Below, piece after piece: positions 32,807 through 40,914 of a stretch of DNA of 64,000 nt (its first letter is position 1; each line of letters begins with the position of its first letter). The position numbers were made by a program, and so were the translations under genes. Location: the NCBI RefSeq assembly GCF_021401085.1, contig NZ_JACBFP010000002.1:62001-126000 (forward strand). Reading direction: 5' to 3'. The notes beneath the pieces are model-generated. The model made no database searches and was not told where the DNA came from. It saw only the letters and a program-made list of their open reading frames with translations. This stretch comes from Chryseobacterium sp. R2A-55 (lineage in GTDB: Bacteria; Bacteroidota; Bacteroidia; Flavobacteriales; Weeksellaceae).

Positions 32807-34348
32807 ATGAAATCTTTAAACTTATTTATAGATTCAATAAATTTAGATTCTCAAGAATTCCTCTTCCAATTCCAATCCCATCCCAACTATCCTTCCGCAT
32901 TGGCGTTTAGTGACACGCTTAATTTTTTGGGCGTAAAGAATGAAGCGTACAATCTGGAAAAAGAATATTGGGAGGAATTACCGGAAGAATTTATCACAAT
33001 CCATAAAAATGAGTTCGCGCTGATTCATAGAATTGGCGATCAGGCAAAAATATTTAGCGATAAAGAAGAAATGGTCTCTTTTGAAGATGTGAAAAAATAT
33101 TCGGAAAACTTCATACTTCTTTTCGAGAAAAAGTATATTGAAAAAACTATTACTACTAAAAACACATTTTATTATTTCGCTTTATTTTTTGGCACTGCAA
33201 TTTTGCTTACAAACAACCTGATCCATTGGGATATTTGGAGTTTTGTATTTCAAATTCTTTCATTTTTAGGGGTTTATATCTTTTCGGAGATTTTCAAGGA
33301 AAAGTTTGGTTCAGAATCAGTCGTTCTGCAATCCTTCTGCGGAGCGGGAACAAAACAAAACACTTCAGAAGATGGGTGCAAAAAAATAATTCAATCCAAT
33401 GATTTCGAACTTTTCGGGCTGAAGTTTTCTGACTTTGGGTTTATTTATTTTGTTGCATTAGCAATATTACCATTATTCATAGCAAAAGAAAGCCTTTTGT
33501 TTATTGGGATTACTTCTTTGTCGTTATTGGGTGTTATTTATTCCGTTTACTACCAAATAAGGCAAAATATTTTTTGCAAGGTCTGTGGTTTGGTAATCGG
33601 TATTTTGGTTTTGCAATTTGTGATTTCATTTTTCAATTTTCGAGAAAACTTCTCAATTACAGAATTGTTATTAACATTATTCATAATTTTGTGCACCTTT
33701 TTTCTTATTCATTATATTTCAAAAACAATTGAAGAAAAAGAACAATACAAAACAGAAAATATAAAGAACCTACGATTCAAAAGAAATTATGAAATCTTTA
33801 GAAGAGAACTTTTAGACACTGAACAAGTTGACTTCAAGAACCCGAAAGCAAGATTTTTCTTTGGAAATAAAAAATCAAAACTGCATATCACATTAATTTC
33901 CAATCCGTTCTGCGGATATTGTAAGGATGCCCACAAAATATTAGAGAATATCTTACAAAAATATCCCGAAGAAATTTCTGCTCAAGTTCGTTTTAATTAT
34001 TTAACTGAAAATCAAGATGAAAAACTGGAAAACATCATAGGCTCATTAAATAACACTTACTCTGCTCAAGGTGAATTAGGCTTTTTAAAAGCAGTCCATT
34101 TTTGGTTTGAGAAGAAAGATGAAAACAATTTTTTAAAGAAATACCCGGTTTCTGCAACAGGAAGTCTTAAAGATTTAGAAGAAATTGGTTCAGAAAATTT
34201 GAGAAAGGGTCTAAGCTTCACGCCCATTTTTTTAATCAATGGAAACCGGTTCCCCGACAAATATGACCGTGAAGATATTTTCTATTTCCTTGATGATTTG
34301 TTGGAAGATGAAGAAATAATTAATGAAAAGCATCAAGAGTTTTCCTAA
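32807..34348 (+). CDS. Fusion of degenerate C39-like, VKOR and thioredoxin domains
   Basis: The 513-residue protein has three parts. Residues 1-105 resemble a C39 peptidase domain (HPNYPSALAFSDTLNFLG) but lack the catalytic Cys motif. Residues about 115-310 form a five-helix vitamin K epoxide reductase domain with loop cysteines C178 and C191 and the CKVC active site C257/C260. Residues about 350-500 are a thioredoxin-like domain with CGYC at C369/C372. VKOR-thioredoxin pairs make disulphides, and the C39-like domain may bind the double-glycine leader. The natural substrate would be the 7-Cys peptide two genes upstream; this is inference. Its end overlaps the truncated exporter gene by 26 bases. 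Confidence 0.88.
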   Translation: MKSLNLFIDSINLDSQEFLFQFQSHPNYPSALAFSDTLNFLGVKNEAYNLEKEYWEELPEEFITIHKNEFALIHRIGDQAKIFSDKEEMVSFEDVKKYSENFILLFEKKYIEKTITTKNTFYYFALFFGTAILLTNNLIHWDIWSFVFQILSFLGVYIFSEIFKEKFGSESVVLQSFCGAGTKQNTSEDGCKKIIQSNDFELFGLKFSDFGFIYFVALAILPLFIAKESLLFIGITSLSLLGVIYSVYYQIRQNIFCKVCGLVIGILVLQFVISFFNFRENFSITELLLTLFIILCTFFLIHYISKTIEEKEQYKTENIKNLRFKRNYEIFRRELLDTEQVDFKNPKARFFFGNKKSKLHITLISNPFCGYCKDAHKILENILQKYPEEISAQVRFNYLTENQDEKLENIIGSLNNTYSAQGELGFLKAVHFWFEKKDENNFLKKYPVSATGSLKDLEEIGSENLRKGLSFTPIFLINGNRFPDKYDREDIFYFLDDLLEDEEIINEKHQEFS

Positions 34349-34523
34349 TTACATCCAACCCGACTCCAAAGACTGCGGACCAACCTGCCTTAGAATAATT
34401 TCCAAATTCTATGGCAAAATCATTCCCCTACAACAAATCCGCAATCTCTCAGAAACGACAAGAGAAGGGAGCTTGTTACTAGGGCTGAGCGATGCGGCAG
34501 AAAATTTGGGCTTTAAAACTTAG
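34323..34523 (+). pseudogene. Truncated C39 domain of a peptidase-containing ABC exporter (module 1)
   Basis: The 66-codon frame begins at ATG 34323 and has the C39 start QPDSKDCGPTCLRIISKFYG, with the nucleophile Cys but not the catalytic His and Asp. It stops at TAG right after a block that is near-identical to the start of the exporter at 38687. The rest of the gene is missing, so this is a broken 5' fragment. It retains translational coupling to the upstream fusion gene. A small protein could still be made but could not cleave peptides. Confidence 0.88.
34356..34518 (+). repeat. Direct repeat, copy 1 (exporter 5' end)
   Basis: This 163-base block matches 38720-38882 without gaps and with five mismatches by my count (97% identity). 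It lies inside the truncated exporter fragment. The two copies are 4.36 kb apart and bracket the whole module 2. Confidence 0.9.
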
Positions 34524-34623
34524 GGGGTTCACATTGTTTTATCGAACATAATAAAAGCTATGAGTCTAATAAAGCTAAAACGTTAGTCCAAATGAATTCC
34601 ATTTGATTGGATTTTTTTTAAAT

Positions 34624-34974
34624 TTATAGGAAATCTTTTAGTCGCTGGATTTCTTGTTCGAGTTTTTCATTTTGTTTCTGTAGAAGCTCAATATAATTCA
34701 AAATAAAATCCGGAATCGTAATATTAATAATACCTGAATTAAAACTATTCCCTTTAATATTCGCATCAATAATGGTTGTTTTAGGTTCTTCTTCATAAAT
34801 ATCTTCTAGAATAACATCTAATTTTTTTGTAAGCAATTCCCATTCTGGTTTAGAAATTTTGGTGAGACCATTTTCCTTCCTACTATAATTTGGCTGGGTC
34901 ATTCCAACCAAATTCGCAACATCTTCTTGAGATAAACCCTTGCTGATGCGAATTTCTTGTAATTTTGTTTTCAT
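34624..34974 (-). CDS. XRE-family regulator, RiPP module 2
   Basis: The 116-residue product (ATG at 34974) has an N-terminal helix-turn-helix (MKTKLQEIRISKGLSQEDVANLVG, split: KGLSQEDVA, then QPNYSRKENGLTKIS) and a C-terminal coiled coil ending NEKLEQEIQRLKDFL. It is clearly a paralogue of the regulator at 31179; the tail coding sequences are similar even at DNA level. It is divergent from the module 2 precursor gene, about 370 bases away. Confidence 0.88.
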   Translation of the reverse strand: MKTKLQEIRISKGLSQEDVANLVGMTQPNYSRKENGLTKISKPEWELLTKKLDVILEDIYEEEPKTTIIDANIKGNSFNSGIINITIPDFILNYIELLQKQNEKLEQEIQRLKDFL

Positions 34975-35344
34975 AGTAAAAAAAATATTGATTAACAAAA
35001 ATAGATAATATAATTTTATGCACATGTTATTTGTATCAAATATGCATATTAATTATATAACACGGAGCTCATAAATTATTAATTTAGCAATTAAAAGCTG
35101 AAAAACAAAACTATTTCAAACCGTACATTCGCTTTTATTATTTGCTTGCTATCCATTATTGCATTTTATTCAAAAACAATAAAAGGAGATAATTTGAGTT
35201 TTTTAGAAATAAGAATTTTAACAAAGTAATTAAAACGTGTGACTTAAGATACTTTTGATTCGCAAAAAGTCTAAATATGGATACAGAAATTTAATTACGA
35301 TAACGTCGATAAATTATTTAATATCAACCGATAAATTATTTATT
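34975..35344. other. AT-rich divergent region of module 2
   Basis: No annotated-type gene lies here. A 43-codon frame without ATG or TTG/GTG start (35095-35226, stop 35227-35229) reads as a single membrane helix (TFAFIICLLSIIAFYSKT) and may be a gene remnant or a CTG-initiated small membrane peptide. The module 2 peptide promoter is near 35250. The rest is strongly AT-rich. Confidence 0.5.
35250..35267 (+). promoter_or_regulatory. Promoter and candidate operator of the module 2 peptide
   Basis: TACTTTTG (35250-35257) matches TAnnTTTG and is directly followed by ATTCGCAAAA (35258-35267), the same 10-mer found upstream of the module 1 peptide. The leader would be about 80 bases. Confidence 0.5.
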
Positions 35345-35515
35345 ATGAAAAAGTTAGAAAAATTAGAAAAGAAAAAATTTAAGAAAGAAATCATGGGAAA
35401 TGTTTTTGGTGGAGCTTCGCCAGGAGACACCTACCGAAACGAGGTAACTCAAGTTGGAAATAACCTCTACAGTATAGATAGAGTGAGGTATGACTGGATT
35501 GCTCCTATGGTTTAA
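35345..35515 (+). CDS. Double-glycine leader peptide of a grasp-with-spasm system
   Basis: The 56-residue product has a Lys/Glu-rich leader ending in FGG (residues 21-23). The 33-residue core has no cysteine but several Thr/Ser and Glu/Asp residues (D28, T29, E33, T35, S43, D45, D50), the kind used by ATP-grasp enzymes to make ester or amide macrocycles. Position directly before the ATP-grasp gene supports a precursor role. The ATG at 35345 is chosen because upstream in-frame starts (35255) would add a sequence that overlaps the promoter. Confidence 0.78.
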   Translation: MKKLEKLEKKKFKKEIMGNVFGGASPGDTYRNEVTQVGNNLYSIDRVRYDWIAPMV

Positions 35516-35534
35516 TTAAGAGATTTTCACTAAT

Positions 35535-35566
35535 AAAACACACAATAAATATTTGTGTGTTTTTTA
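35535..35566 (+). terminator. Hairpin between peptide 2 and gwsG
   Basis: AAAACACACAA (35535-35545) and TTGTGTGTTTT (35553-35563) form a perfect 11-bp stem with a 7-base loop, then T residues. It is placed like the hairpin after peptide 1 and probably attenuates the downstream operon. Confidence 0.75.
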
Positions 35567-35581
35567 ATTAATCTAAACTTA

Positions 35582-36553
35582 ATGAGTATTATTATTTTTA
35601 GTAAAGATAATGGAGAAACCACAACTGATAAAGTTATGGATTGGCTATTTACATCTGGAAAAAAAGATATTCTCAGAATTAATGGTAAAGATTTAATATC
35701 TTCAGATTTTTCTTTAGAAATAAATAGCAATTGTTTTGAGTTTAAAAGTCAAATTATAGATCACACTAAAATAAAAACTATTTGGTTTAGGAGAACCTAT
35801 GATGAAAACGTTTTTGATATTTTACCTTTTTTCAAGAATTATGAAAGTGACAAAAATTTAGAACTTCACTTAATGGGAGAACTAGGCGGCATCTATCGAT
35901 ATTTTGAATATTTTTTCTCAAAATCGCATTGGATTAACAAATATTCACAAAGATTAGATAAACTTAATAATATTTGCATAGCAAAAAAACATGGTTTAAA
36001 AATTCCTTTCACGCTTGTAACAAATTCAAAAGAAAGTATCCAAAAAAAGTCAGGCTTTAAAAAATTAGTAACAAAAGCAATAGGAGAAGCAACAACATAT
36101 TCTGATGACAAAGAAATATTTGCTTTATTTACAAGTAAAATCAAATTTTCAAATACTGACAAAAATTATTTTTTTCCTTCCAAGGTTCAAGAAGAAATAG
36201 AAAAGAAATTTGAGTTGAGAATATTTTATTGTGATGAAAAATTTTACTCAATGGCAATCTTTTCTCAAAATGATAAGCAAACACAATTAGATTTTAGAAA
36301 TTATAATCATCAAAAACCAAATCGTTTCGTTCCCTACAAACTTCCAGTTAATATTGAAAAAAAATTAAGAAAAATGATTATAGAGCTAGAATTAGCTACA
36401 TGTTCTATTGATATGATTGTGGATAAAGATTGGGAATATTACTTTTTGGAGATTAATCCCGTTGGTCAGTTTGGTATGGTTTCCAGTCCTTGTAATTATT
36501 TTTTAGAGAAGAAATTAGCGAAATTATTATTGAAAAACTGTCATGAAAAATAG
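35582..36553 (+). CDS. gwsG: Grasp-with-spasm system ATP-grasp peptide maturase
   Basis: The 323-residue product (ATG at 35582; a start at 35555 would overlap the hairpin) begins with the pre-ATP-grasp segment SIIIFSKDNGETTTDKVMDWL and continues through an ATP-grasp fold: IWFRRTY near residue 63, KLVTKAIGEATTY near 160, the ELRIFYCDEKFYSMAIFSQ strands near 213 and the metal-binding EINPVGQFGMV near 298. These follow the microviridin/graspetide ligase layout and the grasp-with-spasm subfamily. It would activate acidic side chains of the precursor with ATP and join them to Ser, Thr or Lys. Confidence 0.85.
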   Translation: MSIIIFSKDNGETTTDKVMDWLFTSGKKDILRINGKDLISSDFSLEINSNCFEFKSQIIDHTKIKTIWFRRTYDENVFDILPFFKNYESDKNLELHLMGELGGIYRYFEYFFSKSHWINKYSQRLDKLNNICIAKKHGLKIPFTLVTNSKESIQKKSGFKKLVTKAIGEATTYSDDKEIFALFTSKIKFSNTDKNYFFPSKVQEEIEKKFELRIFYCDEKFYSMAIFSQNDKQTQLDFRNYNHQKPNRFVPYKLPVNIEKKLRKMIIELELATCSIDMIVDKDWEYYFLEINPVGQFGMVSSPCNYFLEKKLAKLLLKNCHEK

Positions 36554-36740
36554 ACTAAACTTTAAAAGATCTTCTTTGCCTTTGTCTCATTGGTTTGTAA
36601 GAAGAATAAAAACATCGAAATCGGCTGTTCAAACCTTATACATCGGTAGCAATTCGAAAATTTTTCAAACAAATGGATATGAAGTACTTCCGCCAACTTC
36701 TCCAATTTCTAAAATTATTAACTTTGATGAAATTATTTAG
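36543..36740 (+). CDS. Small conserved-looking protein between gwsG and the lipoprotein gene
   Basis: The 65-residue frame overlaps the end of gwsG by 11 bases and the start of the next gene by 14, the tight packing of an operon in which every neighbour also overlaps. The product is basic at the N-terminus (KRSSLPLSHWFVRRIKTSK), contains YIGSNSKIFQTNGYEVLPP and ends acidic. There is no signal peptide, membrane helix or double-glycine motif. I do not recognise it; a chaperone, leader-binding or immunity role is possible but unsupported. Confidence 0.55.
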   Translation: MKNRLNFKRSSLPLSHWFVRRIKTSKSAVQTLYIGSNSKIFQTNGYEVLPPTSPISKIINFDEII

Positions 36741-37608
36741 TGTTTTGTTGGTCTTTCTGATCTTGGTAAATTGTACAAGTTTTCATAGCACAAACAATAA
36801 TTTGCGTGAATATTTCAAAATAGCAGATAATTTGTTAATGAATGGTGAGAAAAAAGAGTTATCCGATTTTACTTATCAAAATTTATTTCCAAATGTAAAG
36901 CACCTCGATAAAAATAAGAAAGCAAGGGTTTTAAACTACCTGCAAATTTCTCAAGATTCTGTCTATCTATCAATTGCCAAGAGATACATTAAAAATAACA
37001 CATCCAAAATCAGTAAATGTACTCTAGATTCTTCATCTATATCTTATTATAATGAATTAACTTCTTGTAAATCTTCTGATTATGATAGCCTTAGAAACAA
37101 CTTTAGAGAAATAATGTATAGAGATCAGTATTATAGACAATTACCTGACAAATATTTCACAGGAACAAAAGCAGCGATAGATAGTATAATGAGTGTGATA
37201 ATAGATAATGATAATCAAAACAGAGAAAGCATAAAAAAAGCACTATCAAAATATAGTTTCAAAAAAATAGCAGAAAATGATTGTGATTGCTCTTTATTGA
37301 AAACTGTTTGGTTCGTTGCACAGCATAGCGACTCTGACGTGCCTTTTCAAAAAGAAATTTTAGAAATGTTTTCTCGTCCATACCCCAATATTAAACCTCA
37401 GTATTATACATATCTTACAGATAGAATAAATATGAATGAGGGAAAGAAGCAAATTTATGGGACACAAATGCGTTTGAATCCGAAAACAAAAAAAATGGAA
37501 ATAAGTCCGGTGAAAAATCCTAAAAAAATTGATCAACTCCGCTTTCGAAACAATTTAATCGACTTACAAGTATATTTGAATTTTACAAATAAGCCTGACC
37601 AAAAATGA
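36727..37608 (+). CDS. DUF6624-like lipoprotein
   Basis: The 293-residue product has a lipoprotein signal (MKLFSVLLVFLILVNC, Cys at 16). Its C-terminal half has the DUF6624 pattern WFVAQHSDSDVPFQKE, YLTDRINMNEGKKQIYGTQ, then ISPVKNPKKIDQLR. Proteins of that group are of unknown function. Inside a RiPP operon a surface lipoprotein could serve as immunity, but that is inference. I start at the ATG at 36727 because the signal begins there; the frame is open from 36673. It overlaps gwsS by an ATGA junction. Confidence 0.75.
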   Translation: MKLFSVLLVFLILVNCTSFHSTNNNLREYFKIADNLLMNGEKKELSDFTYQNLFPNVKHLDKNKKARVLNYLQISQDSVYLSIAKRYIKNNTSKISKCTLDSSSISYYNELTSCKSSDYDSLRNNFREIMYRDQYYRQLPDKYFTGTKAAIDSIMSVIIDNDNQNRESIKKALSKYSFKKIAENDCDCSLLKTVWFVAQHSDSDVPFQKEILEMFSRPYPNIKPQYYTYLTDRINMNEGKKQIYGTQMRLNPKTKKMEISPVKNPKKIDQLRFRNNLIDLQVYLNFTNKPDQK

Positions 37609-38690
37609 AATTTCTCAATATATTTGAATGTTGTCTATTAGTAAGTGGGGCTTATAGAAGCTTAATATGTGACACACAGAGAGGACAATATTATTACATT
37701 CCAAATGATCTTTATGAATTACTTAAAAATGATTTCAAAAGATATGATATAGAAAAGATTAGAGCAATCTTTGGTACAGAAAACCATTCTACCATTGACA
37801 AATATGTTACTTTTTTAATAAAAAATGAAATAGGCTTCTTAGATAATAAAATAATTGAAGAATTAATACCAATAGATTTAAGATATGAAGTTCCAGAAGC
37901 AATAACTAGTTGCATTATTGATTTCTCGAAAAATTCTAATTATTACACAGAAAATCTGTCTTATTATATAGATAACTTAAGAATTAAATACTTGCAAATA
38001 AGATGTTTTGACTTTTCTGCAAGTTATTTGCAAAAATTCATCAAGTCTTTGCAAGACTCGACTTTACGTAGTATTGAGTTAATAATTCCTTTTGAAGAAA
38101 AATTAAAAATCACTTTAAAGAATATGATTTTGAGTTGTCCAAAAATATTCAGAGTTAATGTTTATAATTCAAAAGAAAGTAAAATAGATAAAGTACTAAG
38201 TAGAGATATAGTTTACTTAAAACAAAATATATCATCTGAAAAACATTGTGGAATAGTTCAGAAATCTTATTTTTCCAAAAATTTAGAAACATTTACGCTT
38301 TCCAAAAATCATAATTCCTGTCTCCACAAAAAAATTGCAATAGACATCAATGGCGATATCAGGAACTGCCCCGCAATGCCGCAAAGTTTCGGCAATATTA
38401 GGGACACTACATTAGAAGAAGCACTTGGTCACAAGGATTTTAAAAAATACTGGAACCTTACCAAAGACCAAATAGAAGTCTGTAAAGATTGTGAGTTTCG
38501 CTATATCTGTACAGACTGTCGAGCATACACAGAACGCACACACTCTAGCGCAGAAGGATTAGACACATCCAAGCCACTCAAATGTGGGTATGATCCCTAC
38601 ACAGGAGAATGGGCAGAATGGAGCACCAATCCATTAAAAGAAAAAGCCATCAACTTTTATGGGATGCAGGATTTGGTCAAGAAAAAATGA
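37605..38690 (+). CDS. gwsS: Grasp-with-spasm system SPASM-domain peptide maturase
   Basis: The 361-residue product has a clear SPASM domain: C239-x10-G-x4-C255, then C293-x2-C296-x5-C302-x2-C305 and C327, the Cys set that binds auxiliary Fe-S clusters. Upstream, no CxxxCxxC radical-SAM motif is visible; other cysteines (9, 10, 22) are not in that spacing. The N-terminal 90 residues look like a leader-binding (RRE-type) or adaptor region (YYYIPNDLYELLKND). Its function with GwsG is unknown. ATGA junctions link it to both neighbours. Confidence 0.82.
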   Translation: MKFLNIFECCLLVSGAYRSLICDTQRGQYYYIPNDLYELLKNDFKRYDIEKIRAIFGTENHSTIDKYVTFLIKNEIGFLDNKIIEELIPIDLRYEVPEAITSCIIDFSKNSNYYTENLSYYIDNLRIKYLQIRCFDFSASYLQKFIKSLQDSTLRSIELIIPFEEKLKITLKNMILSCPKIFRVNVYNSKESKIDKVLSRDIVYLKQNISSEKHCGIVQKSYFSKNLETFTLSKNHNSCLHKKIAIDINGDIRNCPAMPQSFGNIRDTTLEEALGHKDFKKYWNLTKDQIEVCKDCEFRYICTDCRAYTERTHSSAEGLDTSKPLKCGYDPYTGEWAEWSTNPLKEKAINFYGMQDLVKKK

Positions 38691-40911
38691 GAATAAAAAA
38701 AGTTTTTCCTTTCTATAAACAACCCGACGCCAAAGACTGCGGACCAACCTGCCTTAGAATAATTTCCAAATTCTATGGCAAAACCATTCCCCTACAACAA
38801 ATCCGCAATCTTTCAGAAACGACAAGAGAAGGGAGCTCGTTACTCGGGCTGAGCGATGCGGCAGAAAATTTGGGCTTTAAAAGTCTAGGCGTGCTAATTA
38901 ATTTCAAAACTTTGATTGAGGAAGTTCCGCTTCCATGCATCGTCCATTGGAACAAGCAGCATTTTGTGGTGGTATATGAAATCAGACGTAAAAAGACAGT
39001 AGATAAGGGACATGAGACTACAATTAGAGTCAGTGATCCAAGTTATGGTTTAATCGAATATTCTCAAGAAGAATTCATCAAAATGTGGATTGGCGAAAAT
39101 GCCAACGAAAACACCGAGGAAGGAATTGCTCTCATTTTAGAAACCTCTCCCGCTTTTTACCAAAACGAATTTGATGAGAAAGAAAACAAGGCGAGTTTCC
39201 GTTTCTTATCAAAATATCTGTTGAAGTACAAATCTCTTGTTTTCCAACTTGCAGTAGGTTTGTTGGCGGGGAGTTTACTCTCCTTAATTTTTCCGTTCCT
39301 TACCCAAAGTATCGTGGATGTAGGAATTCAAAATCAAGACCTGAACTTTATTTACCTTGTACTTCTCGCCCAAATCATGCTTTTCATCGGCAGAATGGGA
39401 ATCGAGGTAATTAGAAGTTGGATTTTGCTCCATCTTTCTACAAGAATTAATATCTCGATTATTTCCGATTTCTTTATTAAACTGATGAAGCTTCCTATCG
39501 GTTTTTTTGATACCAGAATGACCGGCGATATTTTACAAAGAATAAACGATCATCATAGAATCGAGCAACTATTGACCAATTCCACGCTCAACACATTGTT
39601 TTCATTGGTCAACCTTATTGTTTTCAGCATCGTTTTACTATTATATGATTATCGTTTGTTTTTAGTATATTTAGTGGGCGCCATTTGTTATGTAGTATGG
39701 ATTCTATTCTTCCTCAAAAAAAGAAAAGAACTGGATTATAAAAGATTTTCTCAAGTTTCTCAAGAACAGAGCAGCGTTATCGAAATCGTGAATGGGATGC
39801 AGGAAATAAAGATGCATAACGCAGAAAAACAAAAACGTTGGGGTTGGGAATTTCTACAAGTCAAGCTTTTTAAAATTCAAATCAAGTCACTTTCGTTAGA
39901 ACAATGGCAATCAGTGGGTGGAAATTTCATCAATCAGATGAAAGATATTTTGGTGAGTTTTCTTTCTGCAAAATTGGTTTTGACCGGAAATTTGACTTTA
40001 GGAATGATGCTTTCAGTACAATATATTATCGGGCAATTGAATAGTCCTTTAATCCAGCTTATCGATTTTATCAAGCAAACCCAAGACGCGAGTATTTCTT
40101 TGGAAAGATTGAAAGAAATCCACGATAAAGAAGACGAAGAAAATACTGACGAACAATACGTTTCAGAAATCCCTAAAAAAGACATCCTAATAAACGGCGT
40201 TTCTTTCCGATATACAGGTTCTGACCAATTTGTATTTGAAAATCTCAATCTTGCCATTCCTCATCAGAAAACAACGGCAATCGTTGGAGCAAGCGGAAGT
40301 GGAAAAACGACCCTATTGAAGCTGCTCATGAAATTTTATGAACCCAATAAAGGAGAAATAAAACTCGGAAATTCAAATCTGAAAAATATTTCTCCCAAAA
40401 TTTGGCGAGACCATTGTGGTGTCGTCATGCAGGAAGGCTATGTCTTCAACGACACCATTGCACAAAACGTTGCGATCGGCGAAGATTATATCGATAAAAA
40501 AAATTAAGAAAAGCCGTTGAAATCGCTAACATAAAGGATTTCGTAGAAGAGTTACCCCTAAGTTACAACACCAAAATCGGAAATGAGGGAATCGGAATCA
40601 GCGGTGGACAAAAACAAAGGCTGTTTATTGCGCGAGCAGTTTATAAATCGCCCGACTTTATTTTTTTCGATGAAGCCACAAGCTCTTTGGATGCAAACAA
40701 TGAAAAAGTCATCATGGAAAACCTCGAACAATTTTTTGAGGGAAAAACGGCTGTCGTAATTGCCCATCGCTTATCAACTGTAAAACATGCCGATAAGATC
40801 ATTGTTTTGGATAAAGGAAAAGTCGTTGAAGAAGGAAACCATGCAGAATTGGTCGCTTTAAAGGGAGAATATTACCGATTGGTGAAAAATCAATTGGAAT
40901 TGGGGAATTAA
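38687..40911 (+). pseudogene. Peptidase-containing ABC exporter (PCAT) with frameshift at an A8 tract
   Basis: The gene encodes a C39 peptidase domain (C18 in DCGPTC, H92 in HWNKQHF, D118), a six-helix membrane domain and an ABC domain. It cuts double-glycine leaders and exports the core. The first frame ends at TAA 40505-40507, just after A8 (40496-40503). One extra A would restore the frame into the rest of the ABC domain, which holds the ISGGQKQR signature, FIFFDEATSSLD Walker B and the H-loop IAHRLST. Walker A (GASGSGKT, near residue 534) lies before the break. Full length would be 741 residues; the unshifted product has 606 and would be inactive. Sequencing error, decay, phase variation or slippage are all possible. 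Confidence 0.88.
38720..38882 (+). repeat. Direct repeat, copy 2 (exporter 5' end)
   Basis: Partner of 34356-34518, five mismatches in 163 bases, no gaps. It covers the catalytic-Cys region of the C39 domain. Confidence 0.9.
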
Positions 40912-40914
40912 TTT

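Noticed and set aside
32807-33130. Active C39 peptidase in the N-terminal part of the VKOR fusion
   Set aside because: The DCGPTC motif with the nucleophile Cys is missing, so only a binding role is plausible.
40496-40507. Programmed -1 ribosomal frameshift in the exporter
   Set aside because: The A8 tract allows slippage, but I see no stable downstream stimulatory hairpin or pseudoknot at the right distance, and exporters of this family are not known to need frameshifting.
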